DNA of 64,000 nt from Bin80 sp965261255 (lineage in GTDB: Bacteria; Bacteroidota; Rhodothermia; Rhodothermales; Bin80), in NCBI GenBank assembly GCA_965261255.1, contig CBDHCQ010000004.1, forward strand, positions 2,604,001-2,668,000. The letters run 5' to 3'. Positions 1-8,354 of the stretch are shown here, piece by piece. The position numbers were made by a program, and so were the translations under genes. How positions within the stretch are numbered: position 1 is the stretch's first letter; every line of letters begins with the position of its first letter. The notes under the pieces are model-generated. The model did not search any database. It was not told where the DNA came from and saw nothing but the letters and a program-made list of their open reading frames with translations.

Positions 1-827
1 TCTTCGGTAATCCCGGCGTTTATGCGGTTGATTACGTCACTCCAGTTCACCGCGGCGCGCTCAGACTCATCACGGGCAACCTGAATAGTTAATCGCGCAA
101 TGAACGAGTTAATCAGTTTAACCAAGTCGTCTGAAGTCACGTCCAAGCCCCAGATCCAGTCTTCCGCTGCCGTAAACGAGAATGAGCCTGCCTGCGCAAT
201 CCCACGTGCCCCTTCAAGCATCTCAATAGCCGCCTGGTTCACTTCCATATACGGACGCAATTCCAGTGCATCATTCTCCAGGTCCACCGTCTCATCAACA
301 ATGAATGCCTGATCAAAGATCAAGGAGAGTGTTCCATGCATTAGGCCTTGGTTCATTTTTGCAAACGCCTTCAGGCGTGCTGTGTCATAACCTTCGCGTG
401 TGAATATATTGTTGTCCACACTTTCTTCTTCTTCGGCACGCGCGATGGCCTGCAGGGCATCGTTTGAATTTGAGATGCCCCGGTAGGTGTCAAACCATGG
501 TTCCCTCGTGGAGGAAGCGCGACTATAGGTTGAACTGTTATCCCAGGCTATGCGAGGCTCACTTGACATGTCTCTCATTCCCCAGTTGGCCCAAGATGAA
601 GAGTTCTCATCTGCCAATGTCGAAAAGAACAGTGCACCATTGCCGCAATTCTGGATGCTGAGCCAGTAATCAGCAAACGTACCTTTGACCAGGTTCACAA
701 CATCCCCGGGCTGCGCAAAAGCAATCGTCCGGTTTGGAGCATTATTGTTTTCAACGGCCAAATCCTGGCAGCCGGCAGCGCTCAACGACAGTATGCCGAC
801 CAGTGTGTAAAAAGCGATTCGCTTCAT
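1..827 (-). CDS. SusD/RagB-family outer-membrane lipoprotein, C-terminus cut by window edge
   Basis: This is the amino-terminal 275 residues of a SusD-like nutrient-binding lipoprotein; the rest lies beyond base 1. It starts MKRIAFYTLVGILSLSAAGC, a signal peptide with a lipobox ending in Cys20, so the mature protein should be an outer-membrane lipoprotein. The following residues (a helical region with YRGISNSNDALQAI) fit the TPR-like SusD fold. An in-frame ATG at 851 would add eight residues; I prefer the ATG at 827 because it begins the signal peptide directly. It follows susC by 38 bases in the same direction, the usual susC-susD order, so the pair should form one lid-and-barrel importer for an oligomeric substrate. 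The substrate cannot be read from the sequence. Confidence 0.85.
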   Translation of the reverse strand, partial: MKRIAFYTLVGILSLSAAGCQDLAVENNNAPNRTIAFAQPGDVVNLVKGTFADYWLSIQNCGNGALFFSTLADENSSSWANWGMRDMSSEPRIAWDNSSTYSRASSTREPWFDTYRGISNSNDALQAIARAEEEESVDNNIFTREGYDTARLKAFAKMNQGLMHGTLSLIFDQAFIVDETVDLENDALELRPYMEVNQAAIEMLEGARGIAQAGSFSFTAAEDWIWGLDVTSDDLVKLINSFIARLTIQVARDESERAAVNWSDVINRINAGITE

Positions 828-865
828 TTGATTTATGTTTTCAGGTTTCATGTTCGCTCACCAAA

Positions 866-3800
866 CTAAAACTGGAATTCCAGCTTTGCCCGAATCGTGC
901 GAAAGGGTGGATAATTGAAATCGTCCACACGGTATAGCGTCGCATCGGATCCAGAACCTACTTCGGGATCAAACCCTGAGTAGTCAGAGAATGTCAGTAG
1001 ATTGCGTCCAATGATGCTAGCCGAAACGGAATGCAGTACATTGCCAAAGACGCGTGAGAGCTGCTGACGGTTGAATGTATATCCCACCGAAAGCTCACGT
1101 AACTTGATGTATGTGGCATCTTCTACAAAATGGCTGTTCCGTGCGGTAGCATCGTATAGTACTTCGTAGTATGTGGTGGACTTCTTCATGTCTTCTTGCT
1201 TACTCCCCTGGTCCTGATCGGTGTTGCGACCATCACGATAGCTCCACTGCTTTGTGAAGTTGTAAACATCACCGCCAATTTGCGCGCCCCACAACATGTA
1301 CAAAGTTATCCCCTTGTACCGGAACGTAGAATTAACTCCAATGCTGAAATCTGGAAGAGCATCAGCGATCTGGACCTGATCCGTCTCATTGTCCTCGTCG
1401 TAGTACTTGATTGGGATTCCCCAGCGATAGTTGTTCTCACCCGCAGAAACCGTCGTACCCCATAGATCATCCTCCCCACCCAAAGCGCCATCTGAACCCG
1501 GACCACTGGTGTAACTGTTTCCCTGACCAACCGCTACAACATAGCCGTCGTCGTTCACGTCAAAGTAGCTCGCATCCACATCGGTGGGCAGATCCGAAAG
1601 TTCCGTGATGAACCTGTTGCCGTACATTGAACCTAGGATTTCGCCTTCCCGATAAAAGAACAAGCCCCGCGGTCCACCCAGATATGGATTGGAGTGAAAG
1701 TCGGTGATCTCCTGACGCGTCCGGTCAAAAATTACACCGACCTCAAAATCCATATCGCGAGAATTGTAGACATTCGCATTCACACTGGCCTCTACCGTAT
1801 TTGATGCCAGATTGCCTGCATTACGCCACTGTGTACTAAACCCGAAGTATCCCGCAAGTGGAACTCGCAGAAGCAGATCTTCCACTTCGGTATCCGCATA
1901 CACCAACTCAATAAAAATGCGATCGAGAACCCCTATGTCCAATCCAATTTCTGTTTCCGTCTGCAATTCCGGCTTCAGGAAAGCATTCCCTAAGGTTGCC
2001 TTTGAAAGCGTGCCGTTGCTGAGCGAGAGTGTCTCATATTGTGCCTGGAAGGTGGGGCGGCCCCCGGCTGTTCCGATTGAGGCGCGCAGCTTCAATTCAG
2101 TTACTGGACTGTTGGCTGGCCAGAAGTTTTCTTCAGTGACGCGCCACGCGGCACTGCCGCGGTAGTAGGACTGCCAGCGCTCTTCTGCACCGAACAACGA
2201 ACTACCGTCGCGGCGGAAGAATACATCCATGATATACTTGTCCGCGTAGTCTAACCCGGCAGTTGCATAGTAGCCTTCGGACCGAACCGTTGAGGAGCCG
2301 TTGCCAAATATTTTTTCGCCTTCCGTCTCCACATTGGAGAGGTCCGAGATACCCAGCGTCACGATATCGGTGCCCAATACAAATTCTGAGAATGAATCGA
2401 AATCCTCCACCTGCGCCTTGAGTTGTGCACGGGTAGTGAAGCTTCCAAACCGCTTGCGGAATGAAGCCGTAATATCGTAATTAATCGCCTCGCTGACTGA
2501 GTTACGCCGTTCGATGCGGCCATCATTCAAGGAGGACGGGTCAATTGTTTCGAACCCGATGTCGTAGAACTCCAACTCATCCCTGTCGGAACGGTCATAG
2601 CTGAAATTGCTTTCTAAATCCATCCAGGCAAGCGGACTCCAGCGTGCCCGGAAATTCCCAAGAATGCGCGAGCGATCCTGATTCATATCAGCGTTCTCAA
2701 TTACATACAGCGGATTCTCCTCTACCGCCAATGGATCTGCCTGAATTTTAAGCCCACCTGCTTCATCCTCTGCTGACAGGTTGACCAGCGGGTTTGTGAA
2801 CATCAAACCAAAGAATGGATTGATGTTTGAATTTGAAGCCAAAGATGAGGTCACCGCATCATTCTTCGACTGAGAATAGAATCCCGAAGTTGAAACAGTA
2901 AGGTTCGGCCGAATCCTGTGATCCAGGTTAACTCGGACGTTCCTGCGCTGGAGGCCTGTCAGACCCTGAATAGCCCCCTGCTCAACAACATTCGTGAACG
3001 AAGCCAGGAAGTTTGTCCTGGAACTATTCTGGCTTACACCGACATAGTTGGTCCATGTGTTCCCAGGATTAAAAAACTGGTCAAACGCGTTATAGAGCGT
3101 GCCTTGATAAGGGTTGTCATAAAAAGCGGCACCGTGTGGGTTCGTATCCTGGAGCGTGCCTGGGCCATATCCATTGCTCAGGCAGGTAGAGCACTCATTT
3201 TTTGCTCCCGTATTATCCAGGAAATTCCCGGATCCATCCACCCGCAGATCATGAGACGTGTTAGCCTGGAATGACTTGACCACACCACTCACACCATACT
3301 CGTTACGAACCGTCACGCGGGTCTGGTTCAGGGGAATGGCTCCGCCCCGCTGCGTTGTGATATTGATCACGCCATTTTGAGCACGTGATCCGTATAGCGA
3401 AGAGGCTGCGGCTCCTTTGACGATCTCTACATTTTCAATATCAAGCGCATCTATGTCAACCTGATTAGCCCCGAGAACTACCCCGTCAACAATGAAGAGT
3501 GGCTGATTACTCCCGGTTATGCTGGTGGCACCACGCAGGCGCACGGAAACCCCATCCCCAGGAGTACCACTGCGTGCCTGAACAGCCACACCGGCAACCT
3601 TACCCTGGATTGAAGCAACCGGGTTTGACGCCGGTGCCAATGTAATCGCCTCCGAGTCCACCTGGCTCACGGTGAAGGCCAGTTTCTTCCTGGGCGTAGC
3701 TTCGGCAACACCGGTAACTACGAACTCGTCCAGCTGCAACGGATCAGGAGCCAGAACAAAATCTTCTGTCATAATGCCCGCACTGATCGTGATGGAACGA

Positions 3801-4069
3801 ACCTGGTCTGTGAAACCAATGTAGCCAGCGGTGAGCTCCAGTGTCTGTCCGACATTTGCAGCAGGCACCTGAAAGGTGTAGTTTCCATCTATGTCGGTGG
3901 ACGCACCTATGACTAGGGACTGAATGAGCACATTCGCTCCAATGAGCGGCTCACCCGTATCATCGGTGACCTGCCCAGAGATTACACTCTGTGCGCTCAC
4001 CAGCCCCGGAAAAAGCAACGCACATAACAACGCTGCTGTCAAAGAAAACGTTTTCATTAGTCTTCCCAT
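866..4069 (-). CDS. SusC/RagA-family TonB-dependent outer-membrane transporter
   Basis: A 1067-residue TonB-linked outer-membrane protein. An N-terminal signal peptide (MKTFSLTAALLCALLFPGL, if the start is the ATG at 4057) is followed by a carboxypeptidase-like regulatory domain at about residues 28-110 (SGQVTDDTGEPLIGANV). The plug domain at about 120-250 carries the family words VRLRGATSI and FIVDGV and ends NGVINITTQRG. A long beta-barrel ends in an aromatic residue (KLEFQF), as expected for BAM-dependent insertion. The upstream ATG at 4069 adds four residues and cannot be excluded. It imports a substrate across the outer membrane with TonB energy, together with the SusD just downstream. 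A 34-base hairpin lies in its leader. No anti-sigma or hybrid two-component regulator is adjacent, so the inducing glycan or peptide is unknown. Confidence 0.93.
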   Translation of the reverse strand: MGRLMKTFSLTAALLCALLFPGLVSAQSVISGQVTDDTGEPLIGANVLIQSLVIGASTDIDGNYTFQVPAANVGQTLELTAGYIGFTDQVRSITISAGIMTEDFVLAPDPLQLDEFVVTGVAEATPRKKLAFTVSQVDSEAITLAPASNPVASIQGKVAGVAVQARSGTPGDGVSVRLRGATSITGSNQPLFIVDGVVLGANQVDIDALDIENVEIVKGAAASSLYGSRAQNGVINITTQRGGAIPLNQTRVTVRNEYGVSGVVKSFQANTSHDLRVDGSGNFLDNTGAKNECSTCLSNGYGPGTLQDTNPHGAAFYDNPYQGTLYNAFDQFFNPGNTWTNYVGVSQNSSRTNFLASFTNVVEQGAIQGLTGLQRRNVRVNLDHRIRPNLTVSTSGFYSQSKNDAVTSSLASNSNINPFFGLMFTNPLVNLSAEDEAGGLKIQADPLAVEENPLYVIENADMNQDRSRILGNFRARWSPLAWMDLESNFSYDRSDRDELEFYDIGFETIDPSSLNDGRIERRNSVSEAINYDITASFRKRFGSFTTRAQLKAQVEDFDSFSEFVLGTDIVTLGISDLSNVETEGEKIFGNGSSTVRSEGYYATAGLDYADKYIMDVFFRRDGSSLFGAEERWQSYYRGSAAWRVTEENFWPANSPVTELKLRASIGTAGGRPTFQAQYETLSLSNGTLSKATLGNAFLKPELQTETEIGLDIGVLDRIFIELVYADTEVEDLLLRVPLAGYFGFSTQWRNAGNLASNTVEASVNANVYNSRDMDFEVGVIFDRTRQEITDFHSNPYLGGPRGLFFYREGEILGSMYGNRFITELSDLPTDVDASYFDVNDDGYVVAVGQGNSYTSGPGSDGALGGEDDLWGTTVSAGENNYRWGIPIKYYDEDNETDQVQIADALPDFSIGVNSTFRYKGITLYMLWGAQIGGDVYNFTKQWSYRDGRNTDQDQGSKQEDMKKSTTYYEVLYDATARNSHFVEDATYIKLRELSVGYTFNRQQLSRVFGNVLHSVSASIIGRNLLTFSDYSGFDPEVGSGSDATLYRVDDFNYPPFRTIRAKLEFQF

Positions 4070-4100
4070 GTTTTGTGAGTGGATTTAGTATGAAGAGACA

Positions 4101-4134
4101 AGGGACCAACAGATCGCATGACCTGTAGGTCCCT
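4101..4134 (-). promoter_or_regulatory. Hairpin in the susC leader
   Basis: An inverted repeat of two 15-base arms (4101-4115 and 4120-4134) around a 4-base loop. The outer AGGGACC/GGTCCCT pairing is perfect. The inner seven pairs contain one mismatch on the plus strand that becomes a G-U wobble in the minus-strand transcript, which favours an RNA role in the susC direction. It lies 31 bases before the susC ATG and 120 bases after the end of the SPFH gene, so it could be a leader structure for susC, a terminator for the SPFH gene, or an operator. No U-tract follows. Confidence 0.45.
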
Positions 4135-4253
4135 CAAGATAAATAAAAAGCACTAAAGAAAAAACCACCCCGCTATTCCGATGTACACCGTTTATCGCCT
4201 AATAGATAAGGAATTGCTTGGCGTACGGACGTCAGTTCCAGCTACCCGATGTA

Positions 4254-5093
4254 CTACTGGCCACCCAGAATCAATGGCAATCCATCACTGCCGCTGCCTA
4301 CAATCACGGTCTTGGCATTCGGAGAGTTTGCCAGCTGCTGCGTGGCTTCAATGCCCTTGAAGCGGAGGAATTGAGACGAGAGACTTGCAGTGATGATCTG
4401 CTGATAGGCCGCTTCGCCCTCTGCTTCAATACGTTTGCGTTCGGCTTCAAGGCGTTCCTTTTGAATGGTAAACTCGTAACGTTCCGCTTCCTGCTCCTCT
4501 TTCAGCTTATTCTCAATAGCTACTTTAATTTGCTCTGGCAGCCGTACATCCCTGATTAGGATGGCCTCAAGAATGACATTCTCGTTTTCTACATTCTCCT
4601 TCACGCGGGAAAATATCTGATCCTGTAATTCGGTCCTTCGACTTGAGTAGAGTTCTTCCGGGGTAAACTGGCCAATCACCTCACGCACTACACTGCGGAG
4701 CTCTGGGCCAATCAACTTCCGGAAATAATCAACCCCATAGACCACATGCAGCCTCGGTAGGGTTTCCGATGCGGGTCTCCAGCGTACAGAAATGTCCGTG
4801 CCGATAGACAATCCATTGCTGGAAAGTGCCTCCATATTTTCCAACCTTTCCTGTACCCGAACATCGTATTTAATCACATTCAGCCACGGAGCATGAAGAT
4901 GGAGCCCTTCACCATATACGTTATCAATGTCTGTGCCTCCGAAGGGAGAATAGCGAACGCCAGCCTGCCCCGAGACAATGGTCGTAGTCATACAACCAGC
5001 GGCCAATGAGCCAACAACCAGAATCACGGCAAGTAGTATAGCCCCTCTGGTCAACAAACGTGTCGGGTTCGAAAAATTTGGTCGGTTGTTCAT
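4254..5093 (-). CDS. Prohibitin-like SPFH/Band 7 membrane protein
   Basis: A 279-residue SPFH protein from the ATG at 5093; a TTG at 5105 would add four residues. One hydrophobic segment near the N-terminus (AILLAVILVVGSLAAGC) contains a Cys in a lipobox-like context but reads as the usual single N-terminal anchor of prohibitins. The Band 7 domain spans about residues 40-215 (RVQERLENMEALSSNGL, then VVREVIGQFTPEELYSSR) and a charged coiled coil (EAERYEFTIQKERLEAERKR) precedes the C-terminus, the prohibitin arrangement. Such proteins form large membrane rings that modulate membrane proteases or organise lipid domains. It is divergent from murB, with about 115 bases between. A second SPFH protein (flotillin-like) occurs at 29.5 kb and differs in architecture. 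Confidence 0.85.
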   Translation of the reverse strand: MNNRPNFSNPTRLLTRGAILLAVILVVGSLAAGCMTTTIVSGQAGVRYSPFGGTDIDNVYGEGLHLHAPWLNVIKYDVRVQERLENMEALSSNGLSIGTDISVRWRPASETLPRLHVVYGVDYFRKLIGPELRSVVREVIGQFTPEELYSSRRTELQDQIFSRVKENVENENVILEAILIRDVRLPEQIKVAIENKLKEEQEAERYEFTIQKERLEAERKRIEAEGEAAYQQIITASLSSQFLRFKGIEATQQLANSPNAKTVIVGSGSDGLPLILGGQ

Positions 5094-5208
5094 TTTCTTG
5101 CGCAAGTAATAAGTTTACAGTTTGGTGGGATGACGATTCCCATGACGTGGGTACAATCAACAATTTGCTTTGTTGCAGGTTGCCCCTTCAATTAATTTGT
5201 TACCGCGT

Positions 5209-6222
5209 ATGAAACGAGCGCTTGAGAATCTCCTTGGTAAAGACTCCATTCGCGAGGATGTAGTACTGGCGCCGTACACAACGATGCAGCTGGGAGGCCC
5301 CGCAGACCTCTTTGTCGAGGTTACAAGTGCTGACGCACTCGCTCACGCAGTCAAAACCGTGCGTGAGCTTGACTTCCCTCACTTCCTGTTGGGCTACGGA
5401 GCCAATATAGTCATTGGAGACGCCGGTTTCCGAGGTGTCGTCATCCGTAATGCTGCTCAAAACATTGACTTCGATGGCAACCGGGTTACCGCGGAGAGCG
5501 GTGCCATTGTATATCCCGACCTGATTGAAGCATCTGTTACACGGTCACTGTCCGGCCTGGAACATTACGTTGGTATCCCCTCAACCGTGGGAGGAGCACT
5601 TTGGCAGAATCTTCACTTCCTTTCCCCAGCTCCGGCTCGTGAGCGAACCATGTTTATTGAGGAGGTTCTTGAACATGCAGATCTACTGACTGCTGAAAAC
5701 GACCTTCGGCGTGTGGATGTAGATTACTTCGAGTTTGGATACGATTACTCCATCCTGCATCGCAGAGATGACATTGTGCTGCGGGCGACTTTCCGGCTTA
5801 AGCCCGGACTAGAGGCGGATTTACGCAAAACAATGATCGAGAACCTTGCTTGGCGTGCCCTAAGGCACCCTCCATTGGATACCGAACCCAGCGTTGGGTC
5901 TATCTTCAAGAAGATTCAGGGCATCGGAGCCGGGCGTCTGATTGATGAATGTGGACTTAAGGGCGCCAGTTTTGGAGGCATTGTAGTTACGCATCGCCAT
6001 GCTAACATCATGGTCAATCAGGGAGGAGGTACCGCCGCAGATGTACAGGCACTGGTAGCCTACATTCAGAAAGAGGTAGCTGCGCAGACAGGCTACCATC
6101 TGGAAACTGAAATTGACTTTATCGGTGAATTTGATCCGCCGACAAGTGGATCCCCCGTGTTTATCCCCCGCCCGCCCGGGCTGGTTACTGCCGAGGAGTT
6201 GGCTGCGCGCCGCAAAACATGA
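5209..6222 (+). CDS. murB: UDP-N-acetylenolpyruvoylglucosamine reductase
   Basis: A 337-residue cytoplasmic flavoenzyme that reduces UDP-GlcNAc-enolpyruvate to UDP-MurNAc in peptidoglycan synthesis. The FAD-binding half shows TTMQLGGPADLF at about residues 24-35 and YVGIPSTVGGALWQN, matching the GIPGTVGGA signature. The C-terminal half has FGYDYSILH, equivalent to the type I FGYRxS Tyr loop, the catalytic-Ser motif as GSIFKK, and an acidic end ETEIDFIGEF supplying the Glu. The ATG at 5209 is chosen; an upstream TTG at 5170 adds 13 non-conserved residues. Its stop overlaps the ccmB start by four bases (ATGA), so the two are probably translationally coupled, an unusual pairing of cell-wall and cytochrome genes. 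Confidence 0.93.
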   Translation: MKRALENLLGKDSIREDVVLAPYTTMQLGGPADLFVEVTSADALAHAVKTVRELDFPHFLLGYGANIVIGDAGFRGVVIRNAAQNIDFDGNRVTAESGAIVYPDLIEASVTRSLSGLEHYVGIPSTVGGALWQNLHFLSPAPARERTMFIEEVLEHADLLTAENDLRRVDVDYFEFGYDYSILHRRDDIVLRATFRLKPGLEADLRKTMIENLAWRALRHPPLDTEPSVGSIFKKIQGIGAGRLIDECGLKGASFGGIVVTHRHANIMVNQGGGTAADVQALVAYIQKEVAAQTGYHLETEIDFIGEFDPPTSGSPVFIPRPPGLVTAEELAARRKT

Positions 6223-6923
6223 TGTCTTCGAGAAAACCCTCAAGTTGGACCAGCGGAGCCCTGGCGGTGCTGCGCAAAGATCTCCAACTGGAACTGCGTA
6301 ACAAATCAATCCTGGGCACGCTGCTTATTTTTGTCCTGAGTACAATGTTTCTGATTCTTGTTGCAGCAGGTAGAGGAGACCTTGAGCCGCGAACGGAGGC
6401 CGCACTTCTCTGGATTGTAATCTTCTTCACGGCAGCCCTGGGCCTGGGACGGGCATTCCTGTCTGAGAAAGAGCAGAAAACCAGACTTTTTTTGCGTATA
6501 CATACGCGCCCCCTCATGGTTTACGCCGGAAAACTGTGTTACAGTTTTCTTACGATACTGTGTGCAAATGTCGTTTCGGCGTGCATCTTCCTACTGCTGC
6601 TGGGTGTGGAGGTGACTCTGCCGGGCTTGTTTATACTGACAATTTTCCTGGGGACGGTGGGGCTCGCGGGAGCAACGACACTGTTAGCCGCAATTATTGC
6701 GAGAACAACACGAAGCGGGATACTCCTGCCCGTGCTGCTGTTTCCGCTTCTGGTCCCCCTTCTGCTCGCAGCGGTTGAATCTACATACCTCAGTTTCGTT
6801 GGTCAATCTTTTACTGAAGGGGGATGGACCGCGTCTCTCGGATCCTTACTCACTATAACTAGTTTCTCCGGCGTAGTGGTCGCCGCATCTGTTCTGTTGT
6901 TCGACTACGTCTGGCAGGATTAA
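6219..6923 (+). CDS. ccmB: Heme exporter protein CcmB (ABC permease)
   Basis: A 234-residue polytopic protein with about six membrane helices, the size and pattern of CcmB. The opening VLRKDLQLELRNKSILGTLL is the conserved amphipathic entry before helix 1. CcmB is the membrane subunit of the CcmABCD complex, which frees heme-loaded CcmE in the periplasm during c-type cytochrome maturation. It overlaps murB by four bases and is followed 15 bases later by ccmC. No ccmA ATPase gene is present in the window, so the nucleotide-binding subunit must be encoded elsewhere. An alternative start is the ATG at 6222, one codon later. Confidence 0.9.
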   Translation: MMSSRKPSSWTSGALAVLRKDLQLELRNKSILGTLLIFVLSTMFLILVAAGRGDLEPRTEAALLWIVIFFTAALGLGRAFLSEKEQKTRLFLRIHTRPLMVYAGKLCYSFLTILCANVVSACIFLLLLGVEVTLPGLFILTIFLGTVGLAGATTLLAAIIARTTRSGILLPVLLFPLLVPLLLAAVESTYLSFVGQSFTEGGWTASLGSLLTITSFSGVVVAASVLLFDYVWQD

Positions 6924-6938
6924 CGAGACTTCCCCCCA

Positions 6939-7655
6939 ATGCCCCCCAAATACAAGACCATACGCCTTGTAATTATCATCTGGATGACACTCGTACTGTT
7001 GGGGGCTTTTTCCTTCGGCGGTGTGTGGCTGAATATTCCAAAGTTGGCGATGTTGGAGCATACTGCTCGGAACCTGTATTTCCATGTTCCCATGTGGTTC
7101 ACAATGATGGCGTTGACTGCCCTTTCAGCGGTACATGCTATCCAGTGCCTCCGAACGAATAGCCCTGTTAGCGACATCAGATCCCGTACCGCGGCACTAA
7201 TTGCGGTGATATTCGGCTTACTGGGTCTTGCCACAGGTAGCGTCTGGGCACATTATACCTGGTATGAGGGCACAAACATATGGTGGAATTTTGACCCCAA
7301 GCAATCAATGGCGGCTGTTCAGGTCTTGATTTATTGCGCATATTTCGCCCTTAGGAGTGCACTGGACGATCCGCGCAAGCGGGCTCGTATTGCTGCCGTG
7401 TACAATATATTCGCCTTTGTAACTGTCCCGTTCCTGCTTTACGTGCTTCCGCGTCAATTGGAGAGCTTGCATCCTGGTGCGGAAGGCAACCCCGCCTTCA
7501 GCGAAATCACGGATCCAATCATGCGATTAGTCTTTTACCCCGCAGTCCTTGGATTCATAGGTGTCGGTTGGCTACTCTACACCCAACGAGTCAGACTAGC
7601 CCGTGCTTTAATGGCGCTACAGAACATTGAGGAAGACAAGCATTTTCGAACATGA
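6939..7655 (+). CDS. ccmC: Heme exporter/handling protein CcmC
   Basis: A 238-residue six-helix member of the heme-handling protein family. The periplasmic axial-His region shows as NLYFHVPMWF (His49). The tryptophan-rich heme-platform motif, usually WGTWWxWDxRLT, appears in altered form as TWYEGTNIWWNFDPKQS at about residues 107-123: two or three extra residues sit inside the motif, while WW and the DPK-type Asp are kept. CcmC delivers heme to CcmE. It sits between ccmB and ccmD, with its last four bases overlapping the ccmD start (ATGA). The altered motif is discussed in the findings. Confidence 0.9.
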   Translation: MPPKYKTIRLVIIIWMTLVLLGAFSFGGVWLNIPKLAMLEHTARNLYFHVPMWFTMMALTALSAVHAIQCLRTNSPVSDIRSRTAALIAVIFGLLGLATGSVWAHYTWYEGTNIWWNFDPKQSMAAVQVLIYCAYFALRSALDDPRKRARIAAVYNIFAFVTVPFLLYVLPRQLESLHPGAEGNPAFSEITDPIMRLVFYPAVLGFIGVGWLLYTQRVRLARALMALQNIEEDKHFRT

Positions 7656-7855
7656 ACATGATACTCTTGTTAATACAAGCAGCGCAAGACATTGAGACCG
7701 TCATGCTGGACAACGACAAACTGATGGTCGTTCTTGCCGTTGTACTAATCATCTGGGTGGGAATCACGGTCTTCATGTATGCTACAGATCGAAAAATTGA
7801 TCAACTGGAATCTTCGGTGAAAGCCATGAGCAGTGAAAAAAAATCCGCCGATTGA
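7652..7855 (+). CDS. ccmD: CcmD-like small membrane protein
   Basis: A 67-residue protein with one transmembrane helix (LMVVLAVVLIIWVGITVFMY) followed by a charged tail (ATDRKIDQLE), the layout of CcmD-family proteins, which link CcmC, CcmE and the CcmAB transporter. Identification rests on size, topology, the tail and position: it overlaps ccmC by four bases and precedes ccmE by 22 bases. Sequence conservation in this family is low, so position carries much of the weight. Confidence 0.75.
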   Translation: MNMILLLIQAAQDIETVMLDNDKLMVVLAVVLIIWVGITVFMYATDRKIDQLESSVKAMSSEKKSAD

Positions 7856-7877
7856 TCCGAGTTAACCGGACTAAGAC

Positions 7878-8306
7878 ATGCGTAAACCTCGCACCATTAT
7901 CAGCCTTATCGCCTTGGTAGGCTTCGCCTCCCTACTTCTGTTCAGTTTTGGAGACCAGGTCGGGGTGTATATGCATTTTTCTGAAGCCGAGGCTTCCGGG
8001 ACACGCGCTCATGTCGTTGGCAACTGGGTCCAATCCGAGGCGACGCACTACGACCCTCAGGAGAATCTTTTCAGATTCCATCTGCGTGATGACGAAGGAA
8101 CCGTGCGTGAAGTGCACTACCGTGACCCAAAGCCGGCGAGCTTTGAAGATGCCGAGAAGATCGTCGTAGAGGGATACCTTAATGGAGAAATATTTGAAGC
8201 CGAACATATCCTCATGAAGTGCCCTTCCAAATACAGTGCCACGAGTGCATTGGATGAGGCATTGCCTGCTTCAGGTACGGGCAAGTCCGCTCAACATTCT
8301 GAGTAG
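7878..8306 (+). CDS. ccmE: Cytochrome c maturation heme chaperone CcmE, CxxxY type
   Basis: A 142-residue periplasmic heme chaperone anchored by one N-terminal helix (ISLIALVGFASLLLFSF). The OB-fold domain runs from about residue 28 to 112 (VGNWVQ, FHLRDDEGTVREVHY, KIVVEGYLNGEIFEA). The covalent heme-binding site, HxxxY in the classical family, is here Cys115-Pro-Ser-Lys-Tyr119 after AEHILMK, the CxxxY variant known from some other bacteria and archaea. CcmE receives heme from CcmC and passes it to the CcmF/H lyase, which is not in this window. A flexible Ser/Ala-rich tail ends the protein. It closes the murB-ccmBCDE run. Confidence 0.92.
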   Translation: MRKPRTIISLIALVGFASLLLFSFGDQVGVYMHFSEAEASGTRAHVVGNWVQSEATHYDPQENLFRFHLRDDEGTVREVHYRDPKPASFEDAEKIVVEGYLNGEIFEAEHILMKCPSKYSATSALDEALPASGTGKSAQHSE

Positions 8307-8354
8307 ATTTGCCAAGTATATCCGTCAAGTTATTATATAATCTCGGTGACCAAT

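Noticed and set aside
100..312. Plus-strand frames inside the susD and susC genes.
   Set aside because: They are shadows of the strongly supported minus-strand genes.
4117..4160. A TATCTTG box upstream of susC resembling the Bacteroidota -7 element (TAnnTTTG).
   Set aside because: One T short of the consensus and no good -33 element, so it is not called as a promoter.
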